DNA from: CAZYFH01 sp964646815
GTDB taxonomy: Bacteria; Acidobacteriota; Vicinamibacteria; Vicinamibacterales; UBA8438
DNA: 64,000 nucleotides
Direction: 5' to 3'
Assembly: GCA_964646815.1 (NCBI GenBank)
Contig: CAZYFH010000019.1
Coordinates: 1-64,000 of the forward strand
The notes under the pieces were generated by a model. The model was not told where the DNA came from, made no database searches, and was given only the letters and a program-made list of their open reading frames with translations. Positions within the stretch are counted from its first letter, which is position 1. Each line of letters opens with the position of its first letter. The translations under genes and the position numbers were made by a program. Of the stretch, positions 18,205 to 27,535 are shown piece after piece.

Positions 18205-19359
18205 ATGGTAGGAGTCCCGCTGCAATCGACCGACGTCTCGCCAGCGCGCCTCGGCGCGCAACGCGTCGCCTTGGTACACGACTGGCTGACCGGGATGCGT
18301 GGCGGCGAGAAGGTGCTGGAAGCGATCTCAGAGCTGCTTCCCGGCGCCCGACTCTTTACGCTACTGCACGATTCGGGCAGCGTGAGCGCCGGCATCGAGG
18401 CACTTCGCCCACGGACCTCGTTCATCCAGCATCTCCCGCTCGCGCGCACCGGCTATCGGTACTATCTGCCGCTGTTTCCGATGGCGGTCGAGCAATTCGA
18501 TCTCGACGGGTACGACCTGGTCGTGAGCACGAGTCACTGCGCGGCGAAGGCGGTCGTGCCTGTGGGCCGGGCACGGCACCTCTGCTACTGCTTCACACCG
18601 ATGCGGTATGCCTGGGACCAGTTCGACGCCTATTTCGGTCGCGCGCGGGTCGGGCGGGTCCGGAACCGCCTCTATGCGCTGGCGATGCGCAGGCTTGCTC
18701 GCTGGGACGCCGACACGTCCGGTCGGGTCGACCGCTATGTCGCTATTTCCCAGCATGTTGCGAGGCGGATCAGCCGATACTATAATCGGGCAGCCGACGT
18801 CGTGTATCCGCCCGTCGACACGGAGTTCTTCGTCCCAGACGGGTCTTCGCCGGGACGCTATCTCGTGGTTGCTTCGGCCCTTGTACCCTACAAGCGCATC
18901 GACCTCGCGATCGCGGCCTGTGAGGAGGCCGGCGTGCCGTTGCGAATCGTCGGAACCGGACCGGATGCCGCGCGCCTTCGCGCCAGGGCAGGCCCCACGG
19001 TGACGTTCGTTGGGCGCTGCTCACAAGACGAGTTGCGCGACCTCTATCGGGGCGCACGCGGGTTCCTGTTGCCTGGGGAGGAGGACTTCGGCATCGCGCC
19101 GATCGAGGCGCAGGCGTGTGGTCGACCGGTGATCGCACTTGCCCGCGGTGGGGCGTGCGAGACGGTCGAAGACGGCGTGACGGGCATGCTTGTCCCGGAT
19201 GACAGCCAGGCGGCGTTCGCCGATACCATCCGACGCCTCGAGGACGGCGCGTTCGACCCGGCCGCGCTCCACAAGGCCGCGTCCCGGTTCTCGCGTTCCC
19301 GGTTCCAGGCGGAGATGCGCTCCGCGATCGAGACCCTCGCGGAGAACGTGCGGCCGTGA
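18205..19359 (+). CDS. Glycosyltransferase family 4 (WbaZ-like)
   Basis: A 384-residue GT4 protein. After ~20 unconserved residues comes VALVHDWLTGMRGGEKVLEA, typical of the WbaZ/mannosyltransferase-like group. CYCFTPMRYAWDQFDAYFG is also characteristic of that group. The donor-site motif is GEEDFGIAPIEAQACGRPVI. The ATG at 18205 lies 6 nt after the previous stop, and the gene ends with a 4-nt overlap with the priming transferase. A later start near VALVHDW is possible. Confidence 0.9.
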   Translation: MVGVPLQSTDVSPARLGAQRVALVHDWLTGMRGGEKVLEAISELLPGARLFTLLHDSGSVSAGIEALRPRTSFIQHLPLARTGYRYYLPLFPMAVEQFDLDGYDLVVSTSHCAAKAVVPVGRARHLCYCFTPMRYAWDQFDAYFGRARVGRVRNRLYALAMRRLARWDADTSGRVDRYVAISQHVARRISRYYNRAADVVYPPVDTEFFVPDGSSPGRYLVVASALVPYKRIDLAIAACEEAGVPLRIVGTGPDAARLRARAGPTVTFVGRCSQDELRDLYRGARGFLLPGEEDFGIAPIEAQACGRPVIALARGGACETVEDGVTGMLVPDDSQAAFADTIRRLEDGAFDPAALHKAASRFSRSRFQAEMRSAIETLAENVRP

Positions 19360-20795
19360 TGACCCGTCAGACGCGCGCGCTCGTCGCGTGTCATATCGTC
19401 CTGGACAGTCTCCTCGCGATGGCGGCCTTCGCACTCGCCTATCTCGTCCGCTTCGAGGCGGGGTTCATTCCCGCGCCAAAAGGCCAACCGCCGTTCGACC
19501 AGTACCTGGCACTCGCGCCCTTTATCGGGATCCTCACGCCCGTGGCCTTCCACCTACATGCCGTATACCGCCAGACGCGGAGCCGCACGCGCGTCGAGGA
19601 TTTCTTCGCGGTCTTCGTCGGCACGTTACTGACCATCGTGCTCGGGCTTCTCGGCACGCTGGTCTTCGAGGTGTACTACGCGTCGCCAGCGGCACGTGCG
19701 AGCGGCGCGTACGAAGTCTCCCAGCTGGTCTGGGGGTTGTTTCTCGTCGTCAACGTCGCGTTCGCGTACGCGTCACGCGACGCGGTGCGCGCGGTGATGG
19801 AACGCCGCTTCCGCGCGGGGCTCGGATTGCGGCGCGTGCTGATTGCCGGCACCGGCGACCTCGCCCGACATGTCGCCGACCGCTTCCTCCAGAACACCGC
19901 GTTGGGGTACCAGATCGCTGGCTTCGTTGATGACACCTCCGGTGACGACCACCTCGGCTATCGGGGGCTGCCGCTGCTCGGCTCCCTAGCGGAAACGGAA
20001 GAGATCATTCAGCGGGAACACATCGATCAACTCTACGTGGCGCTGCCGCTCAATCAGCACGTCAAGATGCTCGGTCTCGTCGAGATCGCTAATCGGGAGT
20101 GCATCGACGTCAAAGTGATTCCTGATTTCCTGCAGTTCGTGACGCTGCGCGCGCGGCTTGAGGACCTGGATGGGATTCCCCTGATCAACGTCAACGATGT
20201 CCCGCTACAGGGCTTCAACAGCATCGTGAAGCGCGTCATCGACATCGGCCTGTCGGCCTCCGGACTTGCGGCGCTCGCGCTGCCCTTCACGGCCATTGCC
20301 GTAGCCATCCGCGCCACCTCGACAGGTCCGGTCTTCTACCGACAGGAGCGGATGGGGCTCGATGGCCGCCCGTTCATGGTCTTGAAGTTCCGGTCGATGT
20401 TCGATGGCGCCGAGCGCGAGACCGGCCCCGTCTGGGCGCGGGAGAACGACCCGCGACGCACAGCGGTCGGCCAATTCCTTCGGCGCTTTAGCCTTGACGA
20501 GTTCCCGCAACTCTGGAACGTGCTCAGGGGGGACATGTCGTTGGTGGGGCCCCGGCCCGAGCGGCCGTTCTTCGTCCACCAGTTCAAGGAACGTGTCCCG
20601 CAATACATGTTGCGCCACAAGGTGAAGTCCGGGATGACCGGTTGGGCCCAGGTTAACGGCTGGCGAGGCAACACGTCGATCGAAAAACGGATCGAATACG
20701 ACCTCTACTACATCGAGAACTGGTCGGTCGGGCTTGATTTCAAGATTATGTGGCTCACCCTCATCCGCCTATCCTTCCACACGCACGCCTATTAG
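19356..20795 (+). CDS. Undecaprenyl-phosphate sugar phosphotransferase (polyisoprenyl-P hexose-1-P transferase)
   Basis: A 479-residue WbaP/WcaJ-type enzyme that begins glycan assembly by moving a sugar-1-phosphate from a UDP-sugar to undecaprenyl phosphate. About four transmembrane helices fill residues 5-130, a CoA-binding-like Rossmann domain spans ~150-265 (RRVLIAGTGDLARHVADRF), and the catalytic bacterial sugar transferase domain is ~280-479. The latter has YRQERMGLDGRPFMVLKFRS, FSLDEFPQLWNVLRGDMSLV, GPRPERP and WAQVNGWRG. It is probably glucose-specific by family resemblance, but this is unproven. Confidence 0.93.
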   Translation: MMTRQTRALVACHIVLDSLLAMAAFALAYLVRFEAGFIPAPKGQPPFDQYLALAPFIGILTPVAFHLHAVYRQTRSRTRVEDFFAVFVGTLLTIVLGLLGTLVFEVYYASPAARASGAYEVSQLVWGLFLVVNVAFAYASRDAVRAVMERRFRAGLGLRRVLIAGTGDLARHVADRFLQNTALGYQIAGFVDDTSGDDHLGYRGLPLLGSLAETEEIIQREHIDQLYVALPLNQHVKMLGLVEIANRECIDVKVIPDFLQFVTLRARLEDLDGIPLINVNDVPLQGFNSIVKRVIDIGLSASGLAALALPFTAIAVAIRATSTGPVFYRQERMGLDGRPFMVLKFRSMFDGAERETGPVWARENDPRRTAVGQFLRRFSLDEFPQLWNVLRGDMSLVGPRPERPFFVHQFKERVPQYMLRHKVKSGMTGWAQVNGWRGNTSIEKRIEYDLYYIENWSVGLDFKIMWLTLIRLSFHTHAY

Positions 20796-20798
20796 CGG

Positions 20799-21740
20799 AT
20801 GCCTCGCGCCGTCATTACCGGAGCCGCCGGTTTCATCGGGTCACACCTGGCGGATGCGCTGTTGGAACGCGGGTATTCGGTCGTCGGCATCGACAACCTT
20901 CTGACCGGCGACGTCGCCAACATCACGCACCTGAGCGACCAGGACTTCAGTTTCATTAATCACGACGTCACCAACTACATCTATCTGGAGGGGCCAGTCG
21001 ACCTGGTCCTGCACTGGGCAAGTCCGGCGAGCCCGATCGATTATCTCGATCTCCCTATTCCGACGCTAAAGGTCGGCGCGCTTGGCACGCATAAGGTCCT
21101 CGGGCTTGCAAAGGCGAAGCAAGCTCGGTTTGTGCTGGCGTCGACGTCTGAGGTCTATGGCGACCCGCTCGAACATCCCCAGCGCGAGACGTATTGGGGC
21201 AACGTCAACCCGATCGGACCGCGGGGCGTATACGACGAGGCCAAGCGATTCGCCGAAGCGATGACGACCGCATATCACCGCTACCATGGACTGGACGCGA
21301 AGATCGTCAGAATCTTCAACACATACGGCCCGCGTATGCGAATCCGTGACGGCCGGGCCGTGCCGAACTTCATCGCCCAGGCCCTCCGCGGTGAGGATGT
21401 CACGGTCTATGGGGACGGTGACCAGACACGGAGTTTCTGCTATATAAGCGACCTAATCGATGGCATCGTTCGGCTGGCCGAATCGGACGTGAACGTGCCG
21501 GTCAACATCGGCAACCCGGCGGAGTTAACCATCCTCGAAATCGCCCACCAGATCGTCGAGGCTACCGACTCGACTTCCCGCATCGTTCACAAGACGCTGC
21601 CGGACGACGACCCCAAGGTTCGGCGGCCTGACATCACGCTGGCGCGCACCCGGCTGGGATGGTCGCCACGCGTCACGCTCGCCGAGGGACTCCGCAAGAC
21701 GATTGCCTACTTCCGCGCCAAGCTGGATGTCGCCGGCTAG
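20799..21740 (+). CDS. UDP-glucuronate decarboxylase (UDP-xylose synthase)
   Basis: A 313-residue extended SDR. It has NAD-binding TGAAGFIGSHLAD at residues 7-19, the triad Ser/Thr in ASTSEVYGDPLEHPQ, YxxxK in YDEAKRFAEAMT, and the UXS-typical FNTYGPRMR and GDGDQTRSFCYI. The family converts UDP-glucuronate to UDP-xylose. The substrate is the product of ugd in the same locus, supporting the call over other SDR epimerases. It starts 3 nt after the priming transferase and closes the operon. Confidence 0.92.
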   Translation: MPRAVITGAAGFIGSHLADALLERGYSVVGIDNLLTGDVANITHLSDQDFSFINHDVTNYIYLEGPVDLVLHWASPASPIDYLDLPIPTLKVGALGTHKVLGLAKAKQARFVLASTSEVYGDPLEHPQRETYWGNVNPIGPRGVYDEAKRFAEAMTTAYHRYHGLDAKIVRIFNTYGPRMRIRDGRAVPNFIAQALRGEDVTVYGDGDQTRSFCYISDLIDGIVRLAESDVNVPVNIGNPAELTILEIAHQIVEATDSTSRIVHKTLPDDDPKVRRPDITLARTRLGWSPRVTLAEGLRKTIAYFRAKLDVAG

Positions 21741-21789
21741 TGAACTGTAGGACACTGCATCCAGGATAGGCGCTTCGAGCCCGCCCAGG

Positions 21790-22383
21790 AGGGGTGCCGG
21801 CAAGCCGATCTACGAGGACTCCTCTCGAACTCCCTCCGCTCGAACGATAACCGCTCGGAGTACAACCTGACGAACTCGTCTCGACCCTTGTCTAGCTTGG
21901 TCACGTCGACGGTGAACGCCGCCGCGGCCTGCTGCGCCTACTCGAGCAAGGCGTGATCTCGCTCGAGACCTGTCCTATCCGACGCAGCGTCTCGTCGGCT
22001 TTCCGCCGCCTGCTTCGTGCCCTCGTTGAACTCACCGATCTGCACATCCATGTTCCAGACCATCTCGCTCAATCGATTCGATTCGACCACCACGTGCTCG
22101 ACGGCGTGCTTCCGGTTATCGAACCCCTTCGCGCAAGCCTCAAGTGCCGAGAGCTCGGTCGTCACTTCCTCGAGCTGCCGGTCGCCCAGGCCGCCTGGTC
22201 GTTGGCATGTTGGACGACCTGCCAACGTGTGACAGCTTCTTGCCGTGCACCTCGATCTACGTCAGCATCGCGCTGAGCACGCCCCGCTCCTCACGCGACG
22301 TGTTGATCAGCGCTTCGAGCTCATCCGCCTGCTCCTGCGCCGGTTTCCTGCCACCGGTCCCTCTTCTTGAACGCATCCAACAT
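21790..22383 (-). pseudogene. Decayed coiled-coil protein gene
   Basis: Minus-strand fragments in different frames share a Glu/Leu-rich helical, coiled-coil character. They read MLDAFKKRDRWQETGA (start at 22383), then QADELEALINTSREERGVL, then QLEEVTTELSALEACAKGF on to RTGLERDHALLE. An in-frame TAG at 21938-21940 is followed by coding-like FTVDVTKLDKGRDEFVRLYS. At least two frameshifts and one nonsense codon are needed to join them, so this is a broken gene. The family is not recognised. Confidence 0.7.
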
Positions 22384-22505
22384 ATCGCTGCTCCAGGAAT
22401 TGCATGACGACCCCGAACCCGAAGCGGGTATCCACACGAACGCGCGATGCCAGAATCGCCTTCCATTGATCGCGCCAAAAACCCTCGGAGTTCTGATACG
22501 TGGCA

Positions 22506-22575
22506 TCCGTAGCACAGGCCTTCAGATCTGCGGGCCGAGGCTAAAGCCTCGCCCTACGAAGGCACCACACCTGAG
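22506..22575. repeat. Palindromic intergenic repeat, copy A
   Basis: Contains CGTAGCACAGGCCTTCAG, then GAGGCTAAAGCCTC (a perfect hairpin arm), then GCCCTACGAA and CACACCTGAG. The same ordered words recur in the repeats near 49.4, 50.9, 55.1, 59.1, 59.5 and 60.3 kb. It lies between the decayed coiled-coil gene and pgsA. Confidence 0.7.
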
Positions 22576-22583
22576 CGCCGCGA

Positions 22584-23138
22584 TTAGGAATCGTTGTTGA
22601 CGAGCCGCGCGGCGTACACAATGTAGTGAAGCCCGGAGACCAGCGTGACCGCGAGCGCGGCGTAAACGGCAATGTCGACGACGAGCGACGGTCGGTCGAG
22701 ATAGTTGAAGTAGAGCGTGAGCGCACACGTCAGGATGTAGACAAGCGTCGCAGCTTTTCCGAGCCCTGACGGGTAGAACGTGCGACGCTCGATCGCCAGA
22801 TTGACGACAGCCACCGTCAGCACGATGAGCACATCTCGGCTGATCACAAGCACGGTCAGCCACACTGGCAGCCGATTGGCCAGATCAAGCGGCGCCGTCA
22901 GGACCACGAACGTGGAGACCAGCAGTAGCTTGTCCGCCATCGGATCGAGCAAGGCGCCTAGGCTGGTCCGCTGACCCGCCAGGCGCGCGATTAGCCCGTC
23001 GAGACCATCGGTGATGCCAGCCACGATGAAGACGATGAGGGCCCACCCGTTGAACCCGTAGATCACGAGGATCACGAGGCCAGGCACCAGCAGAAGTCTG
23101 AAGAGGGTGAGTTGGTTGGCGGCGGTTAGGGTCGCCAC
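22584..23138 (-). CDS. pgsA: CDP-alcohol phosphatidyltransferase (phosphatidylglycerophosphate synthase-like)
   Basis: A 184-residue integral membrane enzyme with the full CDP-alcohol phosphotransferase signature DGLIARLAGQRTSLGALLDP followed by MADK (about residues 46-69), which binds the metals and CDP. Five or six hydrophobic helices are visible. The length and NQLTLFRLLLVPG start fit PgsA, which makes phosphatidylglycerophosphate from CDP-diacylglycerol and glycerol-3-phosphate. Related CDP-alcohol enzymes are possible. It lies 6 nt downstream of the TPR/SLH gene and is likely in the same transcript. Confidence 0.9.
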   Translation of the reverse strand: MATLTAANQLTLFRLLLVPGLVILVIYGFNGWALIVFIVAGITDGLDGLIARLAGQRTSLGALLDPMADKLLLVSTFVVLTAPLDLANRLPVWLTVLVISRDVLIVLTVAVVNLAIERRTFYPSGLGKAATLVYILTCALTLYFNYLDRPSLVVDIAVYAALAVTLVSGLHYIVYAARLVNNDS

Positions 23139-23144
23139 CGCGGC

Positions 23145-24491
23145 TTACCCTAGCTCCCGCGCGAGCGCGACGAGTCGGTCAACCGCCTCGATCGCCTCCG
23201 CGCCGGCAACCGCGCGCGTGGGCTGGAAGGTTCTGTCGTCGAACGCTGAGAGCACACCAGCCGCCAGGGCCGCCGCCGCGCTCGCATAATTGAGATGTCC
23301 CTCAATCATGTCGACGAAGCGCGGACGCGCATCGAGCCACGGGCGCGCGCCCACAGGGTCAATGGCGGCGATGAGCCCCAGGACCTCGGCAACGACCTCG
23401 GCTAGCTCGCCGCGTCGCACGGTGCGCTCCGGCTCGAACCGGTACCGTGCGTCGACCGCCATGACCTGCGCCTGAGTCACCGCGAGAATCCAGCGATCGC
23501 TCCAGTGGTTCCTGGTGTCGGTGATGATCGGCGTCGCCTTGCCCACCGCGGCGTCACCGAGCAGCTGGCCCAGCCGCACACCGATGAGCGCGGCGAGATC
23601 CCCTCGCGTCACGGTCTCGCGTTGGGGAATCGCCTGGTATTCCGGCGGTAACGTCGCCACGCGGCGTCGCTCTCGGACGCGGGCTAGCCGGCTGCTCGTC
23701 TCGTCGCTCGGCTCGAGCAGGTCCGCACGCCGGTAGGCGTCCTCGGCCGCTTCCAGGTCGTCGCGTGCCTCATGCAAATCGCCTCTGATAACGAGCGCCG
23801 CAACGTCGCTTGGGTCGAGATCATTCGCCCGGCGTACCTGGCGCAGCGCCGCGTCGATGTCGCCCTGTCGCCGCTTGAGCTCGGCCAGCTCCAGATACAG
23901 GAAAGCGCTGTCGGGCGATGTTTCGATCACGTGTGCGTACGCCGCCTCGGCCTCTGTCAGCGCGCCCCTTTCGGCGGCCGCCCGTGCCTCCGCGAGTCTG
24001 GTCGTCATGACCCGCAACCGCAGCCCGCCAACCGCGCGGACGACCCGTGTCACCCGCGGATCGACCTCAAGTGCGGCCTCGAAGCTGCGCAGCGCACCGG
24101 TCAGATTGTCTCCCCGCAAGAGCGCGTCCCCGCGGCCGACGAGCGCCGGAACGTAGGTTGGCGCACGGTCCAGCGCCGCATTGAAGCGAGCAACCGCCTC
24201 CGCATGCGCGCCGCGCGCCAGCTCCACCCAACCGAGACCGGCAGTCGCCGGGTAAAACTCGGGGTCACGACCAGTCAGCAAGGTGAACCGTACCTCGGCC
24301 GCGGCAACGTTACCGGATTGCAAAAGGGCCCAGGCGTCTCGCTGCCCAGACGTCGACTCGGCGTACTCCGCCGGCACGTCAGGAAAGAGAAAGTCGGGGT
24401 ATGTCGGCGAGGTAACGACCGGCACCCGTGGGGCGCAGGCCACGGCCCCCAGCACCAGGAGCGCCGCCAGCGATCGCCGGCTCAGGACCAT
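23145..24491 (-). CDS. Putative lipoprotein with TPR repeats and SLH-like C-terminus
   Basis: A 448-residue exported protein. A signal sequence ends LAALLVLGAVAC, suggesting lipidation at Cys19 (the lipobox is a weak match). Several tetratricopeptide repeats cover about residues 45-260, for example SAFLYLELAELKRRQGDIDA. The C-terminal ~170 residues look like S-layer homology segments (ETVTRGDLAALIGVRLGQL, RTVRRGELAEVVAEVLGLI, ...FQPTRAVAGAEAIEAVDRL). TPR plus SLH suggests a cell-envelope scaffold. The frame is open to 24629, but the ATG at 24491 places the signal peptide correctly. Confidence 0.8.
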   Translation of the reverse strand: MVLSRRSLAALLVLGAVACAPRVPVVTSPTYPDFLFPDVPAEYAESTSGQRDAWALLQSGNVAAAEVRFTLLTGRDPEFYPATAGLGWVELARGAHAEAVARFNAALDRAPTYVPALVGRGDALLRGDNLTGALRSFEAALEVDPRVTRVVRAVGGLRLRVMTTRLAEARAAAERGALTEAEAAYAHVIETSPDSAFLYLELAELKRRQGDIDAALRQVRRANDLDPSDVAALVIRGDLHEARDDLEAAEDAYRRADLLEPSDETSSRLARVRERRRVATLPPEYQAIPQRETVTRGDLAALIGVRLGQLLGDAAVGKATPIITDTRNHWSDRWILAVTQAQVMAVDARYRFEPERTVRRGELAEVVAEVLGLIAAIDPVGARPWLDARPRFVDMIEGHLNYASAAAALAAGVLSAFDDRTFQPTRAVAGAEAIEAVDRLVALARELG

Positions 24492-24598
24492 CCGAGTATC
24501 TCGTCGAGCGAGAACCCGACGGCATGCCTCGAAGAGGAGGCTAACGATCGCCGTACGCTCACCCACGAGTACGTGATGCACGGTCACCACGCTGCCGC

Positions 24599-25276
24599 TC
24601 ACGTGAGAAATTGTAGCACGCGATCCCACGGCACGACACCTTCGCGAACGAGTCGTGGGACGTCGCCGCGCACGTCGACAATGGTCGACGGCGAGCCCCC
24701 CGGGGTCGGACCAGCATCGAGCACCACGTCGACCGTCGCCCCAAAAATGTCGACGACCTCCGCCGCCGTGATCGCCGCGGCGCCACCGCTGCGATTCGCG
24801 CTCGTGGCGGTGATCGGATAATCGAAAAGACGCGCGAGAGCGCGCGCGACGGCGTTCGCCGGCACACGCACCGCGACCGTCTGCCCCTCGCCGAGGAGTC
24901 GGTGGTCGAGCGCAGCTGACGCATCGACAACGAGCGCGAGGGCACCAGGCCAGAAGCGCTGCGCGAGTCGACGGCCTACAGGCGTCAGAATGCCTGCCCC
25001 GGTCTCCGCCTGGGCTAGGTCAGCCGCCACGAGCGGTATCGCCATCCCGGTTTGCCTGCGTTTGACGTGAAAGAGTCGAGCGACGGCCGCTGGCTGACGC
25101 GGGTCGGCGGCCAAGCCGTACAAGGTGTCGGTCGGATACCCGACCAGGTCGCCCGCCGCTAACGTGCGGGCAGCCACGCCGAGCACGTCGACGTCCGGAG
25201 TGTCCGGATCGAGCAAGAGCTGCTTCGCGGCCACTGGAGAGTCGAGAACGATGTCACAGTGCCGGCCGAAACGCAA
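24599..25276 (-). CDS. tsaC: Sua5/YciO/YrdC family: threonylcarbamoyl-AMP synthase
   Basis: A 225-residue YrdC-fold protein. Its family signatures are GDLVGYPTDTLYGLAADP (about 42-59), the RNA/ATP-binding ITATSANRSGG and the C-terminal GGSPSTIVDV. The enzyme makes threonylcarbamoyl-AMP from Thr, bicarbonate and ATP for the t6A37 modification of ANN-decoding tRNAs. It lacks the extra Sua5 domain. The related YciO subgroup cannot be fully excluded. It is 107 nt upstream of the TPR/SLH gene on the same strand. Confidence 0.9.
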   Translation of the reverse strand: MRFGRHCDIVLDSPVAAKQLLLDPDTPDVDVLGVAARTLAAGDLVGYPTDTLYGLAADPRQPAAVARLFHVKRRQTGMAIPLVAADLAQAETGAGILTPVGRRLAQRFWPGALALVVDASAALDHRLLGEGQTVAVRVPANAVARALARLFDYPITATSANRSGGAAAITAAEVVDIFGATVDVVLDAGPTPGGSPSTIVDVRGDVPRLVREGVVPWDRVLQFLT

Positions 25277-25396
25277 AACGATTGCGCGCCCGCGTGCGGC
25301 TCCCGCGTCACAAAGGCTGAGCGCACCAGGACAAGACGAAGCTCCCGTTTCGCCGGCGCAAACACAAGAAGCAGCCTGTCACGCCGGCCGGCGCCG

Positions 25397-27409
25397 TCAG
25401 AGGATCTCAATCGCGCCTGTGTATTTCGTCCTGGGAAACTGGCTGCCCGAGTCTGGCCAGAACGCGAACAACTCCATCGAATAGCCGCCGGGCTTGTCGG
25501 TGGGGAACTTTGCGCTCACCGAAAATCGATTACTGAGCACCTCCGTACAGTCGAAGATATTGTCATCGTTTGAGTCCCCGTATCGCTGAAAGCGCACGCA
25601 CACAGCGTGATAGGGATGATCCATCAGATTCAGGGTGCCCGACACGGTGATCGTCGTGCCGGCCGGCAAGCAGCCGCCGATCTCTTCGTCCAGCGTGAAC
25701 CCAACGAGGGCCCGGGTGCCGACCCTGGCGCAGCGCGTTTCCGGGCCCGTTTCGATCTTCGTCGTGCCCTGCAGGATGCCGGCGATGATAATCGCCTCAT
25801 CGAGCTTCGGATTGATGTCGGTCGCCATCGCCGCGCGGCCTCCGGTGGTTTCGGCGAAGCTCCCGTACCGGCCATAACTCGTCACGCCCCAGTCCTCGCC
25901 TAAACGCTTCGCAAAGTAGTTGATGATGTCCATCTCGGTCTTGGGGACCAAACGGTCACGCGACACGTAGACGAGCGCCCGACGGATCGTCGAGACTGCG
26001 GGCCCGCTCCGGACGCCATCCGCAGCCATCATGTCGTTGACCGTGACTTCGACGGTGTCCCCGGTGACCTTCGTGCCGACCTCCGGGGCAATGCTCGTCT
26101 CCTCGTCGAACTGTCCCTGATCGAGAAAAACCTGATAGGTCGGCAGCTCTTCGGGAGGGGTGAGCCCCATCCGATACAGCGTGAGCGGATTGTAGATGAT
26201 GAGCGGCATCGTCCGCGCGATCTCGTAGCTGCCGTCCTCCGCTTGGATGATCTCCGTCTCGGCTTCGGTCGTGGCCGAATAGAGGAACTCGTGGGGAGTG
26301 GCCATCGGCGTATGCAACTCCGGCTGATGCCCCTTGCGATCGATGACCGACTGCACGGTTAGCGCCGGCGGGCCGACCTGGCCCCACACATTTGAGAATT
26401 CGCCGTACTGATGGCCCATCTCGTGCAGCACCGTCGACATTCTCGCCCAACTGCCAGGCGGATATCCCTCGACGCCCTCGAGCACGCCGGCGCTGCCATA
26501 GGTCGCACTGTTGTCGAACAGGGGAAGGCCTATCCCAGAAACGGCATTGCGCACGGGACCGTGGAAACCGCCGAAGTCCGCGATCTGCGTCGCCTGGCTC
26601 ATGACGGCAACGACCTCGTACGCGTCCTGGAAGTGCTCGTAGAACTTCCGCGTGATCTCCGCCTCATTAAGCTCGAGGTCACCGCCGTTGACTCGGGAAT
26701 CCCCGAAGTCGGCATCAACGATATTGACGGCGTGACTCGCGAACTGCACGCCGTTGTTGATCATCGTCAGTTCAGACCCTGGGATGTTAGGCGGCGCCAT
26801 GTTGAGGGACACCGAGATTCGGTCCGCGTCCCCCAGGTGTTCGGTGGCGTCGCCAGTCATGATGGGCGCGGACCCTGGCACCACGAATCGCCCCCAGAAG
26901 AGCATCGGTGAGTCGACCCCCCATGGCATGCGCCGCAACGTCGCGTGCAGCACGTCGATGCTCCATGTCGGGTTGAACACGCTCACGACGCGCCCGGCCA
27001 CCTCCTGCGTCCCGATCCGCTGCCATGTCTCGTCAGTGTGACGATCCTCGTCGTCTGCATCGAACCGCTCGAACGTTACGGTCTCGTGATCGCCGAGCAC
27101 CAGGAAGTTGTTGAAGCCGAAGTCCCCTGTGTGGGTCGGCCGCAGGAACCGCGGAAACTGATCCGCGCGAAGAGGGCGCCCGTCTTCGAGGTGGGTGACC
27201 GCCCGGACGCCAGTGAGCGTCCTGCGGAGCAGGGCGAACGTCGTGCCACAATCCCGCAGCGGCTCGGCCCGCCCCGCCGGTACGTCCTGCGACAGAGCAA
27301 GCGGCGCGTAGAACTGCGCGAGATCCTGCGCCGTCTGGGGCGTCTGTGTCAGCATCAGGCCGCCTACGACAATGAAGAGTCCACGTCGAAACGATACGGT
27401 CGAAGGCAT
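25397..27409 (-). CDS. Large secreted putative zinc metalloprotease (HEMGH)
   Basis: A 670-residue protein with an N-terminal hydrophobic export signal (RRGLFIVVGGLMLTQTPQTA). In the middle is a zincin motif, VLHEMGHQYGEF, giving two zinc histidines and the catalytic Glu; the third ligand is not obvious. The C-terminal ~110 residues form a cysteine-containing beta-rich module (RALVGFTLDEEIGGCLPAGT...) that also appears in the broken gene at 28140. No named family is recognised, so peptidase activity rests on the motif. Transcription is minus-strand with no close partner. Confidence 0.8.
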   Translation of the reverse strand: MPSTVSFRRGLFIVVGGLMLTQTPQTAQDLAQFYAPLALSQDVPAGRAEPLRDCGTTFALLRRTLTGVRAVTHLEDGRPLRADQFPRFLRPTHTGDFGFNNFLVLGDHETVTFERFDADDEDRHTDETWQRIGTQEVAGRVVSVFNPTWSIDVLHATLRRMPWGVDSPMLFWGRFVVPGSAPIMTGDATEHLGDADRISVSLNMAPPNIPGSELTMINNGVQFASHAVNIVDADFGDSRVNGGDLELNEAEITRKFYEHFQDAYEVVAVMSQATQIADFGGFHGPVRNAVSGIGLPLFDNSATYGSAGVLEGVEGYPPGSWARMSTVLHEMGHQYGEFSNVWGQVGPPALTVQSVIDRKGHQPELHTPMATPHEFLYSATTEAETEIIQAEDGSYEIARTMPLIIYNPLTLYRMGLTPPEELPTYQVFLDQGQFDEETSIAPEVGTKVTGDTVEVTVNDMMAADGVRSGPAVSTIRRALVYVSRDRLVPKTEMDIINYFAKRLGEDWGVTSYGRYGSFAETTGGRAAMATDINPKLDEAIIIAGILQGTTKIETGPETRCARVGTRALVGFTLDEEIGGCLPAGTTITVSGTLNLMDHPYHAVCVRFQRYGDSNDDNIFDCTEVLSNRFSVSAKFPTDKPGGYSMELFAFWPDSGSQFPRTKYTGAIEIL

Positions 27410-27535
27410 GTGTCTCCTACCAGCAGGCGGCGGGACAGAACCCGAACCTTAGTCTATCTGGATCGGTGTTGACGTTGTCCACCCCAAACACCGCGCATGC
27501 GCGGGTCTGCACACGCGTGCCACGATATGCGGTTT

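Noticed and set aside
16477..18279. 600-residue minus-strand open frame
   Set aside because: It is antisense to two intact glycosyltransferases; composition is Arg/His/Asp-rich and shows no domain. Long antisense frames are common in GC-rich DNA.
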